A DNA stretch of 18,110 nucleotides from Deltaproteobacteria bacterium (GCA_011046295.1 DSAV01000144.1:1-18110); one strand, 5' to 3'; shown: positions 1-8,151, numbered from the stretch's first letter. The notes: a model not told the origin generated them from the letters alone. Made by a program: numbers and translations.

Positions 1-2
1 AC

Positions 3-1076
3 AAAACAATCATCCGCGAGGCAGGAGAAAGTTTCTGCAGCAATAAAGTCGGATTGTCCGAACGGATCAGTGTTTTTACCAGCGGGTCAACCGGAACACC
101 TTTTCAAGTTTATCATGACTATGAAAAGAAAAAAAGAAACTATGCCGATACTATTTACTTTGCCCGCCTTGCGGGTTACGACATAGGGCAAAAGTTGCTT
201 TATATGAAGATATGGGTGAAGGAAAAAATGGAGCACCCTCTTATTTATTTTATGCAAAATATCATTCCGGTAGATGTCATTAAGCTCAATGAAGATCAGA
301 TGGAAAGTATTGTGAATAAAATGCATGGGGACGGATCCCGATACGGAATTTTAGGTTATGCTTCAGCTCTCGAACTTTTTGCCAGGTATCTTGACGAGAA
401 ACACGAGAACATACAGTCGAGAAACGTCGGGTCAGTCATCGCAATTTCCGAGGCGTTAAATGATTACACAAAGACATCATTGCAGCGTCAATTCGGCGTT
501 CCCGTTCTTTCGCGATATTCTAATTTGGAAAACGGGATTATCGCTCAGCAGGAACCTAACGGACTGTCCAGATTTCTGGTTAACACGGCCAGCTATGTTG
601 TAGAAACACTGAAGCTCGATTCAGATGATTCCGCCCATGCCGGCGAGTTGGGCAGAATTGTGGTGACCGACCTGTTTAACTACGCCATGCCGATGATTCG
701 CTATGATACCGGCGATGTCGGATCGTTAATAACTGATCCGGCGCACCCCGGAAAACTGTTTCTGGCAACCGTGGAAGGCAGAAAGCTGGATTTGCTCTAT
801 GACTCTAAAGGCAATTTGGTTTCATCGTTTATTGTTTACAAAAATATGTGGAAATATCCTGAAATTATTCAATATCAGCTTATTCAGGAGGGAGAAAAAC
901 AATACCGGTTTAAAGTCAATGCTCGCAGTCCTTTTGCCCGTGAGAAGGAGCTTGTTGACGATTTTAAATCGTATCTTGGCGCCGATGCTGAAATTAAAGT
1001 GGAATATGTTTCCGAAGTGCCGCTTTTGGCTTCGGGCAAACGGAAAAAAATAGTGAATAATTATATAAAAGCATGA
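3..1076 (+). CDS. PaaK/CapK-like adenylate-forming enzyme, 5' truncated by window edge
   Basis: Member of the phenylacetate-CoA ligase/CapK-like branch of ANL adenylate-forming enzymes, which activate a carboxylate with ATP and usually form a CoA thioester. Visible motifs are a P-loop-like TSGSTGTPF close to the visible start, a YDTGDVG motif in the middle and an EGRKLDLL segment opening the C-terminal domain, followed by a small alpha/beta C-terminal domain ending in a SGKRKK stretch. The reading frame is open from position 3 with no stop, and the TTG at 54 falls directly before the P-loop region, so the real start lies upstream of the window and about 100 N-terminal residues are probably missing (PaaK relatives are about 430-450 aa). 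Relatives of this kind are common in capsule, O-antigen and other surface-polysaccharide loci, which fits the ATP-grasp gene 79 nt downstream. The substrate cannot be told. Confidence 0.85.
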   Translation, partial: KTIIREAGESFCSNKVGLSERISVFTSGSTGTPFQVYHDYEKKKRNYADTIYFARLAGYDIGQKLLYMKIWVKEKMEHPLIYFMQNIIPVDVIKLNEDQMESIVNKMHGDGSRYGILGYASALELFARYLDEKHENIQSRNVGSVIAISEALNDYTKTSLQRQFGVPVLSRYSNLENGIIAQQEPNGLSRFLVNTASYVVETLKLDSDDSAHAGELGRIVVTDLFNYAMPMIRYDTGDVGSLITDPAHPGKLFLATVEGRKLDLLYDSKGNLVSSFIVYKNMWKYPEIIQYQLIQEGEKQYRFKVNARSPFAREKELVDDFKSYLGADAEIKVEYVSEVPLLASGKRKKIVNNYIKA

Positions 1077-1155
1077 ATGCTATTTAATTGTTTAATTATT
1101 CCGCCGTCGATGAGCTGTAAAGGTCTACCCGGCGGGGCAAAAAAAAGGACAAAAA

Positions 1156-2229
1156 ATGAAGATTCTAATTACAGGTGTCGGTGGAGTTACGCCAAGGAGT
1201 TTTGCCCAGGCGTTAAGAAAGTACAGCAGATACAAATCATATAATCTGATCGGCACCGATTCAAATCCTTACGCGCTTGGGTTATACATGCCTTCTCTAT
1301 TTGATAAGAGTTATCTGGTTCCCGACGCCGGGGATTCCGCCTACTGGCCTGCCGTCAAAAAAATTATTTCAGATGAGAGTATTGAGTACGCCGTGGTTTC
1401 GCCGGAAGCTGAAGTTATTGCATGGGCAAAAAAAAAGACGGAAAGTGGCCTGCCCTGCAGGGCAATCCTGCCGGATTATAATCTGGCCGTCCAGTTGGTT
1501 GACAAGGCTCTCGTAAGCGATGTTCTGGCACCATACGGACTGGCGCCCAAGTCCTGCGTCATTAACCGGGAAGATGCCGGTGATGAAAAAAAAATTAAAT
1601 TGCCTTATCCCTTCTGGATCAGGAGCACGTCTGGCTCCAGCGGTTTGGGAGCTTTGAAGGTCAACCACGAGGGAGAATTAAAAGCATGGATGTTTATTAA
1701 TCCTGAGATAAAAAAATTTATGATCAGCGAATATCTGCCCGGTCGCAATTTTGCTTGCAAAATGCTCTATTACGGTGGAGAGCTGATTAGAAGCGCCGTC
1801 GCCGAGCGAGTCATGTATGTTATGTCTAATGTGGCCCCTTCCGGCATTACGGGAAATACATCCTTCGGGCGTTTGCTCAATAATCCCGATGTGTTTAATG
1901 TGGCCCGGAAAGCCATGGATATTATAATGGAGAAGACGAAGTCCGGCAAGCACGGGTTTTTTACCGTGGATCTTAAGGAAGATGATAGCGGAATTCCCAA
2001 AGTAACAGAAGTGAATATACGAGCTGTTGCTTTTGTACAGTGCTATGCTGCCGCGGGCGCCAATTTCCCGGAGGATATAATGAGATTGCTGGATGATGAT
2101 CCGGCTTTTGATAGAAGATTTAAAATATACGAATTTGAACCGGACGTGATTTTTATGAGAGATGTCGACGAACAGCCGATTATCATGAAAGAATCACAGA
2201 TCATAACAAATTGCGGCGAAGTTTGCTGA
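1156..2229 (+). CDS. ATP-grasp family carboxylate ligase (CarB/PylC-like)
   Basis: A 357-aa ATP-grasp protein of the carbamoyl-phosphate-synthase-like type. The N-terminal pre-ATP-grasp Rossmann-like domain opens with MKILITGVGG and carries GTDSNPYALG. The ATP-grasp domain shows a Ser/Gly-rich loop (RSTSGSSGLGA, about residues 155-166), a central ISEYLPG strand, and the acidic metal-binding end of the fold (VTEVNIRA, about residues 285-292). Such enzymes use ATP to make an acylphosphate and then join a carboxylate to an amine or thiol. An AGGAC Shine-Dalgarno sits just before the ATG. It follows the CapK-like gene by 79 nt on the same strand, so co-transcription and a joint role in modifying a surface polysaccharide or small molecule are plausible but inferred. 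The actual donor and acceptor are unknown. Confidence 0.85.
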   Translation: MKILITGVGGVTPRSFAQALRKYSRYKSYNLIGTDSNPYALGLYMPSLFDKSYLVPDAGDSAYWPAVKKIISDESIEYAVVSPEAEVIAWAKKKTESGLPCRAILPDYNLAVQLVDKALVSDVLAPYGLAPKSCVINREDAGDEKKIKLPYPFWIRSTSGSSGLGALKVNHEGELKAWMFINPEIKKFMISEYLPGRNFACKMLYYGGELIRSAVAERVMYVMSNVAPSGITGNTSFGRLLNNPDVFNVARKAMDIIMEKTKSGKHGFFTVDLKEDDSGIPKVTEVNIRAVAFVQCYAAAGANFPEDIMRLLDDDPAFDRRFKIYEFEPDVIFMRDVDEQPIIMKESQIITNCGEVC

Positions 2230-2283
2230 CTCCTTAACTTCTTTTTATTGCCAGCCGTATGTTACACGTTTGTTTTTTTGCCG

Positions 2284-2295
2284 TATAGCGCTATA
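2284..2295. promoter_or_regulatory. 12-bp perfect palindrome, possible operator
   Basis: TATAGCGCTATA is a perfect 12-bp palindrome in the 209-nt gap between the ATP-grasp gene and the acyl-CoA synthetase-like gene. Its length and symmetry suit a dimeric repressor site, but no convincing -35/-10 pair could be placed around it. Functional assignment is a guess. Confidence 0.2.
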
Positions 2296-2424
2296 TTATC
2301 AGGTAATTTTCTGTCAAGATTACTCTAGGCGGACTGCCATTTAATAGTCGTGCAAACGGCAATTTGTTTGATTATCTTGTTGTAAAAAGGGTTTTTTTTT
2401 GCTAATAAGCCACCTGAATTTTAC

Positions 2425-2441
2425 GGAGGTCTCTGAATATT
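2425..2441 (+). promoter_or_regulatory. Shine-Dalgarno and likely ATT start of the acyl-CoA synthetase-like gene
   Basis: GGAGGT at 2425-2430 is followed 8 nt later by ATT at 2439-2441, in frame with the conserved N-terminus. CTG at 2433 is the only other candidate between the upstream stop and the conserved sequence, but lies just 2 nt from the Shine-Dalgarno. TTG at 2532 has no comparable ribosome binding site and would remove 31 conserved-looking residues. Confidence 0.55.
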
Positions 2442-3896
2442 AACTTATCGAATTTACTTAATGATTCTGTAGAAAAGTACAAAAGCCGGCCGGTTATTGT
2501 TTTCGAAAACCAAAGAATAAATTACGGTGGGTTGGGCAGAGCCGTCAATGCTGCTGCGCACCTGTTAATGGATGCAGGAATAGTCAAAGGCGACAAAGTC
2601 GCTCTGGTTCTGCCCAATATCCCCGAGTTCTTTTATTACTATTTTGCCGCGGTGAAACTGGGCGCTGTGGCCGTTCCCCTCAATACTTCTTCCACTACAT
2701 ACGAACTTAATTACCTGCTGGATAACAGCGACGCGAAAGTTTTGGTCGCCACGGAACCTGTGCGTAAGCGTTTTGAGGAAATTCGCGATAGACTGGCTAC
2801 CTGTAAGAATATCATTGTTGTCGACAATTCCGAGCAAAAACAAAAGTTTAATCAAATATTAAAAAATGACAGTCTATCAGAAATTGGTGAAGATATAAAT
2901 ACTGATGATCCCGCGGCAATTATTTATACTTCCGGACTTACGGGGAATGCTTTGGGTGCCGTTTTAACCCATGGCAATCTTTATTCTCAATCGCATTTGA
3001 TAGATTCCTGCGTCAAAAGGACATATAAAGATATCGGCCTGTGCCTGATTCCGCTTTTTCATTCTTTCGGCGCTACGGTTAACATGATTAATGTTGTGCG
3101 TACCGGCTGCGCTGTGGTGATGATGGACAGATTCACCATGGACGGGCTTTTCGGCGCCATTCAAAAAGAAAAAATCACTTATATCTGTGCCGTGCCGCGG
3201 CTTTACCTGGGCATGATATTTCACGCGGAAGCGGCCAACTATGACGTGAGTTCGCTCGAAGTTTGCGTTACCGGTGGTGCCGCGATGCCGCCGGAGTTTA
3301 TCGAGCCTTTTGAGGAAAAATTCGGAGCGAAAATCGTGGAGGGTTATGGCCTGACGGAAGCCTCCCCCTGCTGCTCGTTCAATATGCTGGATCGGCTGCA
3401 AAAACCCGGTTCTATCGGAAAGGCCGTTCCCGGCACAACAATAAAAATCGTTGATGAAGAGGGACATGAACTTCCCCGCGGACAAGTTGGTGAGCTGATT
3501 GTCAAAGGCGACAACGTCATGCAGGGATATTATAAGGATGATACGGCGACTGCGGCTGTTATTAAAAGCGGCTGGCTGCACACCGGCGATCTGGGCAGGA
3601 TGGATGAGGATGGCTATATTTTTCTCACCGGCCTGAAAAAAAGAATGATTATAACCAGCGGTTTCAATGTATATCCCAAAGAAATTGAGGATGTGCTGAA
3701 CATGCATCCGGCAGTGCGTGAGGTGGAAATAGTCGGCAAAAAGGATTTGATGCGCGGCGAAGTTGTGCTGGCGCGGATTGTCTTAAAAGACGGCGCGGCA
3801 GTTAACGAAAAAGAAATATTCAAATACTGCCGAACTTATCTCTCTTCTTACAAGGTGCCGCGAGAAGTGGAATTTGTGCAGAATATAGATAATTGA
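2439..3896 (+). CDS. Degenerate acyl-CoA synthetase (AMP-binding), apparent ATT start, C-terminus lost
   Basis: Clearly related to FadD-type acyl-CoA synthetases: GYGLTE (about 302-307), HTGDLG (about 381) and SGFNVYPKEIE in the C-terminal hinge region. The first in-frame conventional start is TTG at 2532, but the frame upstream reads INLSNLLNDSVEKY, matching the usual MNLSELL-type N-terminus of this family; the first codon of that stretch is ATT at 2439, 8 nt after a GGAGGT at 2425-2430, and a stop lies at 2415. I therefore place the start at 2439 (485 aa). Three defects stand out. The ATP-binding loop reads YTSGLTGNALG (about 163-173) instead of the usual TSGTTGxPKG, so the lysine is missing. 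The A8 segment reads GLKKR where GRxKD/E is more usual. The protein stops after VPREVEFVQNIDN, before the region that normally carries the catalytic GK lysine. A dispersed repeat begins 13 nt after the stop. It may be a decaying gene or a non-catalytic homologue. Confidence 0.8.
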   Translation: MNLSNLLNDSVEKYKSRPVIVFENQRINYGGLGRAVNAAAHLLMDAGIVKGDKVALVLPNIPEFFYYYFAAVKLGAVAVPLNTSSTTYELNYLLDNSDAKVLVATEPVRKRFEEIRDRLATCKNIIVVDNSEQKQKFNQILKNDSLSEIGEDINTDDPAAIIYTSGLTGNALGAVLTHGNLYSQSHLIDSCVKRTYKDIGLCLIPLFHSFGATVNMINVVRTGCAVVMMDRFTMDGLFGAIQKEKITYICAVPRLYLGMIFHAEAANYDVSSLEVCVTGGAAMPPEFIEPFEEKFGAKIVEGYGLTEASPCCSFNMLDRLQKPGSIGKAVPGTTIKIVDEEGHELPRGQVGELIVKGDNVMQGYYKDDTATAAVIKSGWLHTGDLGRMDEDGYIFLTGLKKRMIITSGFNVYPKEIEDVLNMHPAVREVEIVGKKDLMRGEVVLARIVLKDGAAVNEKEIFKYCRTYLSSYKVPREVEFVQNIDN

Positions 3897-3908
3897 GCAG
3901 CGCCATCT

Positions 3909-3945
3909 GTCATTGCGAACCTGCCTGCGGCAGGTGAAGCAATCT
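3909..3945 (+). repeat. Dispersed hairpin repeat, copy A
   Basis: Begins GTCATTGCGA and ends TGAAGCAATCT. ATTGC (3912-3916) can pair with GCAAT (3939-3943), and inside it CCTGCC (3920-3925) pairs with GGCAGG (3929-3934) around a TGC loop. The same arms with a different inner stem occur at 11261 and 15653. A GAGATTGC at 3969 and a degenerate CACGCGATGG further right may be the other end of a larger element. The copy lies just behind the truncated acyl-CoA synthetase-like gene and before the thiolase. Confidence 0.75.
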
Positions 3946-4081
3946 TATGTATTTGAGCTTTTGTTCATGAGATTGCGACGGCGGCAAGCGACGTCACGCG
4001 ATGGCCGAAGGAGCATTGAGTAAAGGTTTCAAAACGCAAAAGAGTATATTTTAAGTTTTCAATATTGAAAAGGAGCGAAAA

Positions 4082-5371
4082 ATGAAAGAAGCAGTAATTG
4101 TCAGCGGCGCGAGAACCGCGGTGGGAGAATTCGGCGGATCATTAAAGGGAGTGAAGACCGCTGATTTAGGAGCGTTGGTCATCAAAGAATCGCTGCGACG
4201 CGCGGGATTGCGCCCGGCGGTTAATGATTTTATTAAAAGCTGCCGTCCGGACGCCCTGGGCAAATTTGAAATGACCGAGATCAATAAAAAATATTATCAA
4301 TACCAGGAATCGCTTAAGCCTGTTTATGTCGATGAAGTAATTATGGGCAATGTTTTGCAGGCGGGGCAGGGACAGAATGTGGCGCGCCAGTCCTGCATTT
4401 ACGCGGGACTCCCGGAAGAAACTAACGCCTACACGGTAAATAAAGTGTGCGCCTCGGGCCTCAAGGCCATTGCGCTCGCGGCACAGGCTATTATCGCTGG
4501 CGAGGCGGAAATCATCGTCGCGGGCGGCATGGAGAATATGTCGAACGCGCCTTTTGCCGTGCCGGATGCCCGCTGGGGTTACCGCATGAGCATGCCCTAT
4601 TCGCAGATTACCGACTTGATGGTTTACGACGGCCTGTATGAAATATTCAACGGTTACCACATGGGTATGACCGCGGAAAACATCGCCGCGCTGTATAAAA
4701 TATCCAGGCAGGAGCAGGATGAATTCTCATTGCGCAGCCATCAAAGAGCGCGCGCGGCCAACGCCTCGGGAGCGGTCGCTGATGAAATCGTGGAAGTGGT
4801 AGTGCCGCAGAGAAAAGGAGACCCGAAAATTTTCAAAGTTGACGAGCGTCCGATGGATACCTCGCTGGAGAAAATGAGCAAGCTGGCGGTGGTCTTCAAA
4901 AAGGACGGCACGATCACGGCGGGCAACGCCTCCGGCATTAATGACGGCGCCGCGGCGGTAGTGGTAATGAGCGCGGACAGGGCCAAAGAATTGAATCTGG
5001 AAGTGCTGGCCAAAATAAAAGGCTGGGACAGCGGCGGCGTGGACCCGGCATATATGGGGCTGGGGCCGATTCCCGCCACGCGCAAGCTGTTTAAAAAACT
5101 TAATTTAACAATGAATGATATTGACTTGGTCGAGCTCAATGAGGCGTTTGCCGCGCAGGCGCTAGCCTGTGTGAAAGAACTGGATATTGATATGGAAAAA
5201 TGCAACCTCAACGGCGGCGGCGTCTCGCTGGGGCATCCCATCGGCTGCTCGGGAGCGCGCATTACCTACACGCTGGCGATGCAGATGAAAAAGAAAAACC
5301 TGAAACGGGGCCTGGCTTCGCTTTGCATCGGCGGCGGCCAGGGCATGTCGGTAGTTCTGGAAAGGCCGTAG
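4082..5371 (+). CDS. Thiolase (acetyl-CoA C-acetyltransferase) with an extra N-terminal insertion
   Basis: Thiolase family enzyme that condenses two acetyl-CoA or cleaves 3-ketoacyl-CoA, in the cytoplasm. All three catalytic elements are present: nucleophilic Cys123 in NKVCASGLKA, His385 in GHPIGCSGAR and Cys415 in SLCIGGGQG, plus the NEAFAAQ motif at 353-359. An AGGAG at 4071-4075 sits 6 nt before the ATG. At 429 aa it is longer than the usual 390-395 aa. The catalytic cysteine normally falls near residue 88-90, and the excess is a charged, Lys/Tyr-rich stretch at about residues 46-80 between AGLRP and VDEVIMGN, where typical thiolases go straight from AGLxP to VDEVIMG. The stretch is in frame and the flanking sequence is intact. 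The gene stands alone between two intergenic regions; partner beta-oxidation genes in the window lie on the other strand. Confidence 0.93.
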   Translation: MKEAVIVSGARTAVGEFGGSLKGVKTADLGALVIKESLRRAGLRPAVNDFIKSCRPDALGKFEMTEINKKYYQYQESLKPVYVDEVIMGNVLQAGQGQNVARQSCIYAGLPEETNAYTVNKVCASGLKAIALAAQAIIAGEAEIIVAGGMENMSNAPFAVPDARWGYRMSMPYSQITDLMVYDGLYEIFNGYHMGMTAENIAALYKISRQEQDEFSLRSHQRARAANASGAVADEIVEVVVPQRKGDPKIFKVDERPMDTSLEKMSKLAVVFKKDGTITAGNASGINDGAAAVVVMSADRAKELNLEVLAKIKGWDSGGVDPAYMGLGPIPATRKLFKKLNLTMNDIDLVELNEAFAAQALACVKELDIDMEKCNLNGGGVSLGHPIGCSGARITYTLAMQMKKKNLKRGLASLCIGGGQGMSVVLERP

Positions 5372-5404
5372 ATTATTTTTGCCTCTGTTTGTGGGGTGAC
5401 CAAG

Positions 5405-5436
5405 ACAAAGGCGATGAGGTTTTTCGCGGCCTTTGT
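5405..5436 (+). terminator. Weak hairpin after the thiolase gene
   Basis: ACAAAGGC (5405-5412) and GCCTTTGT (5429-5436) form a perfect 8-bp stem around a 16-nt loop, 33 nt after the thiolase stop. No real U-run follows, so rho-independent termination is uncertain. The rest of the 191-nt gap up to the MBOAT gene holds only short GC-rich inverted repeats. Confidence 0.3.
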
Positions 5437-5562
5437 TTATGGGTTATAAATTGCGCCCGCGCGGTCATAAAGGATGTCTTAGGCGCGGGACTTTTGGGTT
5501 TTGCCCGTACGCGGGTTGTTCAGAATAATTAAAAATAAAATAATTTAAACAGGTTATGCTTT

Positions 5563-7032
5563 ATGCTGGTCAATTCTTACTCTTTTATTCTGGTTTTCCT
5601 GCCGCTGGTAGCCGCAGCTTATTTTTTTATCAATAAGTACTTTCCGCAAAAATGGTCCAGGCTCTTTTTGATTATCGCTTCGCTTATTTTTATGTCCTTG
5701 TGGAACCCCTATTTCGCTGTGGTATTGATTGGTTCCGTTTTATTCAATTTTATCGCCGGCTCGGCCCTTTCGGCGGCGTTTAATGACCCAGGCCGGCGGA
5801 AAAGGATAATATTTATTGTCGCCATCGCTTTTAACATTCTGCTTCTGGGATTTTTTAAGTACACGAATTTCTTTTTGGGAAGCATCAGTTCGGTTTTTTC
5901 CGTCGAGATAAGCCCGCTGAATCTGATTCTTCCCATTGGTATCAGCTTTTACACTTTTATGCAGATAGCCTGGTTAACAGACATTTATCGGCACGGAGGA
6001 TATAGGTACGATTTTATCAGTTATTGTTTGTATGTGACTTTTTTCCCATACGTAATTTCCGGCCCCATTGCTTACCACAAAGAAATCATCCCGCAATTTG
6101 CCCAGGAAAAAACCGGAAGATTCAACGCCGATAATGTTTGCCGGGGAATTTTTATTTTTGCCATTGGTCTGTTCAAAAAAACAGTTATCGCCGACACGCT
6201 GGCTATTGTAGCCAATTCCGGTTACGATGTAGCCTCAACCCTCACCTTTATGGAGGCATGGCTCACCAGCCTTTCTTTTACTATGCAGATTTATTTTGAC
6301 TTCAGCGGCTATACCGACATGGCAATCGGCGCCGCCCTGATTTTCAATATTGTATTGCCGATTAATTTTAACTCTCCTTATAAGGCGTTGAATATCGCCG
6401 ATTTCTGGAAACGCTGGCATTTGACTTTGACGCGTTTTTTGAGGGACTACTTATACATTCCGTTGGGCGGCAACCGGAAAGGCGAGCTCAGAACCGGCAT
6501 TAACATCATGCTGACATTTCTGATTGTCGGGCTATGGCACGGCGCCGCATGGTCTTTTGTGTTCTGGGGATTTCTCAACGGAGCGCTTTCAATCATTTAT
6601 CGCTATTGGAGAAGATTAGGTATCACCATGAACAAGGCGCTCGCCTGGTTTCTGTTTTTTAATTGGTTCAATGTCTCAGCGGTTTTTTTCCGCGCGCATA
6701 ATTGGGAAGACGCTTTTAAAGTGTTAAAGGGAATGGTGGGATTGAACGGAATATATATTTCTCCCAGCCTTGCGGACAGCGCTTTCTGGCAGAAGCTTAC
6801 GGTTATCGGCATCCAGTTTGGTTCCTGGCGGGAGAATTTGCTGCCGACGGACAACATTGTTTATTTTCTTTGCGTGCTTTTGATACCGTTTGTCCTTTTC
6901 ACGAAAAATTCGAATGAGCTGCTTGATAAATATTCTCCGGGATGGAAGAACGCGCTGGCCGTGGCCCTGATGATGGCCATTGGCCTGCTTTTGCTGAACC
7001 GCTCCGGCGTATTTCTGTATTTTAATTTTTAA
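5563..7032 (+). CDS. MBOAT O-acyltransferase (AlgI-like)
   Basis: Membrane-bound O-acyltransferase of the AlgI/PatA type, which moves an acyl (usually acetyl) group across the inner membrane for O-acylation of an extracellular polysaccharide. It is 489 aa with many hydrophobic segments from the N-terminus on, the family block FDFSGYTDMAIG (246-257), the FWKRWHLTLTRFLRDYLYIPLGGNR-type region (281-305, with His286), and the invariant catalytic histidine His326 in GLWHGAAW. The C-terminus ends in further membrane segments (about residues 433-446 and 465-480). The ATG at 5563 has an AACAGG about 9 nt upstream; an ATG at 5556 is out of frame. The downstream SGNH-like gene begins 15 nt after the stop, the usual pairing for these acylation systems. 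No polysaccharide synthase or export gene is in the window, so the polymer modified is unknown. Confidence 0.92.
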   Translation: MLVNSYSFILVFLPLVAAAYFFINKYFPQKWSRLFLIIASLIFMSLWNPYFAVVLIGSVLFNFIAGSALSAAFNDPGRRKRIIFIVAIAFNILLLGFFKYTNFFLGSISSVFSVEISPLNLILPIGISFYTFMQIAWLTDIYRHGGYRYDFISYCLYVTFFPYVISGPIAYHKEIIPQFAQEKTGRFNADNVCRGIFIFAIGLFKKTVIADTLAIVANSGYDVASTLTFMEAWLTSLSFTMQIYFDFSGYTDMAIGAALIFNIVLPINFNSPYKALNIADFWKRWHLTLTRFLRDYLYIPLGGNRKGELRTGINIMLTFLIVGLWHGAAWSFVFWGFLNGALSIIYRYWRRLGITMNKALAWFLFFNWFNVSAVFFRAHNWEDAFKVLKGMVGLNGIYISPSLADSAFWQKLTVIGIQFGSWRENLLPTDNIVYFLCVLLIPFVLFTKNSNELLDKYSPGWKNALAVALMMAIGLLLLNRSGVFLYFNF

Positions 7033-7047
7033 AAGGAACAAATTGGC

Positions 7048-8139
7048 ATGAAAAGTATATTATGGCTTAAAGTGATGTTTATCCTTACCGCTCTGTTTCT
7101 TGCCGTGGTGACGGGCTTCAATTTTTATGTTGACACTTACGGTGTTCGTTTAAGTTTGTTCAGCGCGAAAAAAGAACTCGGCAGGATAGAGGCAGTGGAG
7201 TCGATCAACCAGCACATTTTTAACCCCGAGTATATTTTCCGTAATCCCAATCGTTTCGATTCCTTTATTTTCGGTTCATCCCGCGCGATGTTAATCGATC
7301 CTAAAAAGATAACCACTGGGAATTATTACAACATGTCGTATACATTGGGCATGCTCCAGCACCATGTGCCGATTTTGAGAACTTTCATTAAAAGAGGCAT
7401 CAAAATAAAAACAGTTATTATCGCATTGGATGAAATATGCTTTGAACGGGATGCCGCCAAGCACGAATACCACCTGATCAGAATAATGCATCCGTCGGTT
7501 ACGGGAAGAAGCTTGTTTGATATTTTTTTCACCTATTACTTCCGGTTTCCTCAGCGATTTGAATTATCCAACGGGCTGAAAAAGTTGTTTAACAAACAGC
7601 AGGAGAAAAAATTTCTCTTGAGTGAAAGAGGCCTTATTTTGTCCTTTTTAAAAAGGGAGAAGTTAATTGAACAATATGGAATAACTTTTATCGAAACAGA
7701 GATTACACGGTATTCTCCGAAATTCTTCAAAGAAGAGATAGAGAACGAGGCTCTTTCTCTCATCAAAGAATTGACAGTGATGGCGAAAAAAAATGATTTT
7801 GAGCTGATTATTTTTTTTAATCCGTTGTACAAAAATCAATACATAGAATACGCGGAAGCCCTTTTTTCCATAAAGCGCAAAATTGCCTCGCTGACCGATT
7901 ATTATGACTTCAGCGGGCTTAATTCCGTTACTCTGGATAATTTAAAATATTACGATAAAGACAGTCATTACCGTTATCTGGTCGGCGATATGATTATCAA
8001 AAAAATCACCGGTTGCGGCGACGCGCGTGTCCCCGATGACTTCGGTGTTTTAGTCACCAGTAAAAACGCTGCGGGCCACATCCGTAAACAGAAAAAGGAA
8101 CTGGAAGAATACAAAAAACGCTTTCTGGGCGGAGAATAA
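7048..8139 (+). CDS. Membrane-anchored SGNH-like protein, MBOAT partner
   Basis: A 363-aa protein with one N-terminal hydrophobic segment (about residues 5-25) and a mainly soluble remainder predicted to face the periplasm. FIFGSSRAM (73-81) looks like the SGNH-hydrolase/AlgJ/AlgX/DltD-type nucleophile block with Ser77 or Ser78, YYNMSY (93-98) may supply the second block, and KDSHYRYLVGDMI (304-316) resembles the C-terminal Asp/His block with His307. Proteins of this kind next to an AlgI-like MBOAT complete acetyl transfer onto a polysaccharide. AAGGAA lies upstream of the ATG and the gene is 15 nt behind the MBOAT gene, so they are almost certainly one transcript. The C-terminus ends in a Lys/Glu-rich, possibly helical tail (about 341-360). 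The family is recognised by motif and context only, so the exact subfamily is uncertain. Confidence 0.75.
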   Translation: MKSILWLKVMFILTALFLAVVTGFNFYVDTYGVRLSLFSAKKELGRIEAVESINQHIFNPEYIFRNPNRFDSFIFGSSRAMLIDPKKITTGNYYNMSYTLGMLQHHVPILRTFIKRGIKIKTVIIALDEICFERDAAKHEYHLIRIMHPSVTGRSLFDIFFTYYFRFPQRFELSNGLKKLFNKQQEKKFLLSERGLILSFLKREKLIEQYGITFIETEITRYSPKFFKEEIENEALSLIKELTVMAKKNDFELIIFFNPLYKNQYIEYAEALFSIKRKIASLTDYYDFSGLNSVTLDNLKYYDKDSHYRYLVGDMIIKKITGCGDARVPDDFGVLVTSKNAAGHIRKQKKELEEYKKRFLGGE

Positions 8140-8151
8140 TCGGCGCATTAT

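Noticed and set aside
2964..3707. Long - strand open frame (247 codons) opposite the acyl-CoA synthetase-like gene
   Set aside because: Antisense shadow with no recognisable domain; the + strand frame carries clear AMP-binding motifs.
5200..5532. + strand open frame overlapping the 3' end of the thiolase gene
   Set aside because: Different frame within a conserved gene; the part beyond the thiolase stop has no recognisable domain or start signal.
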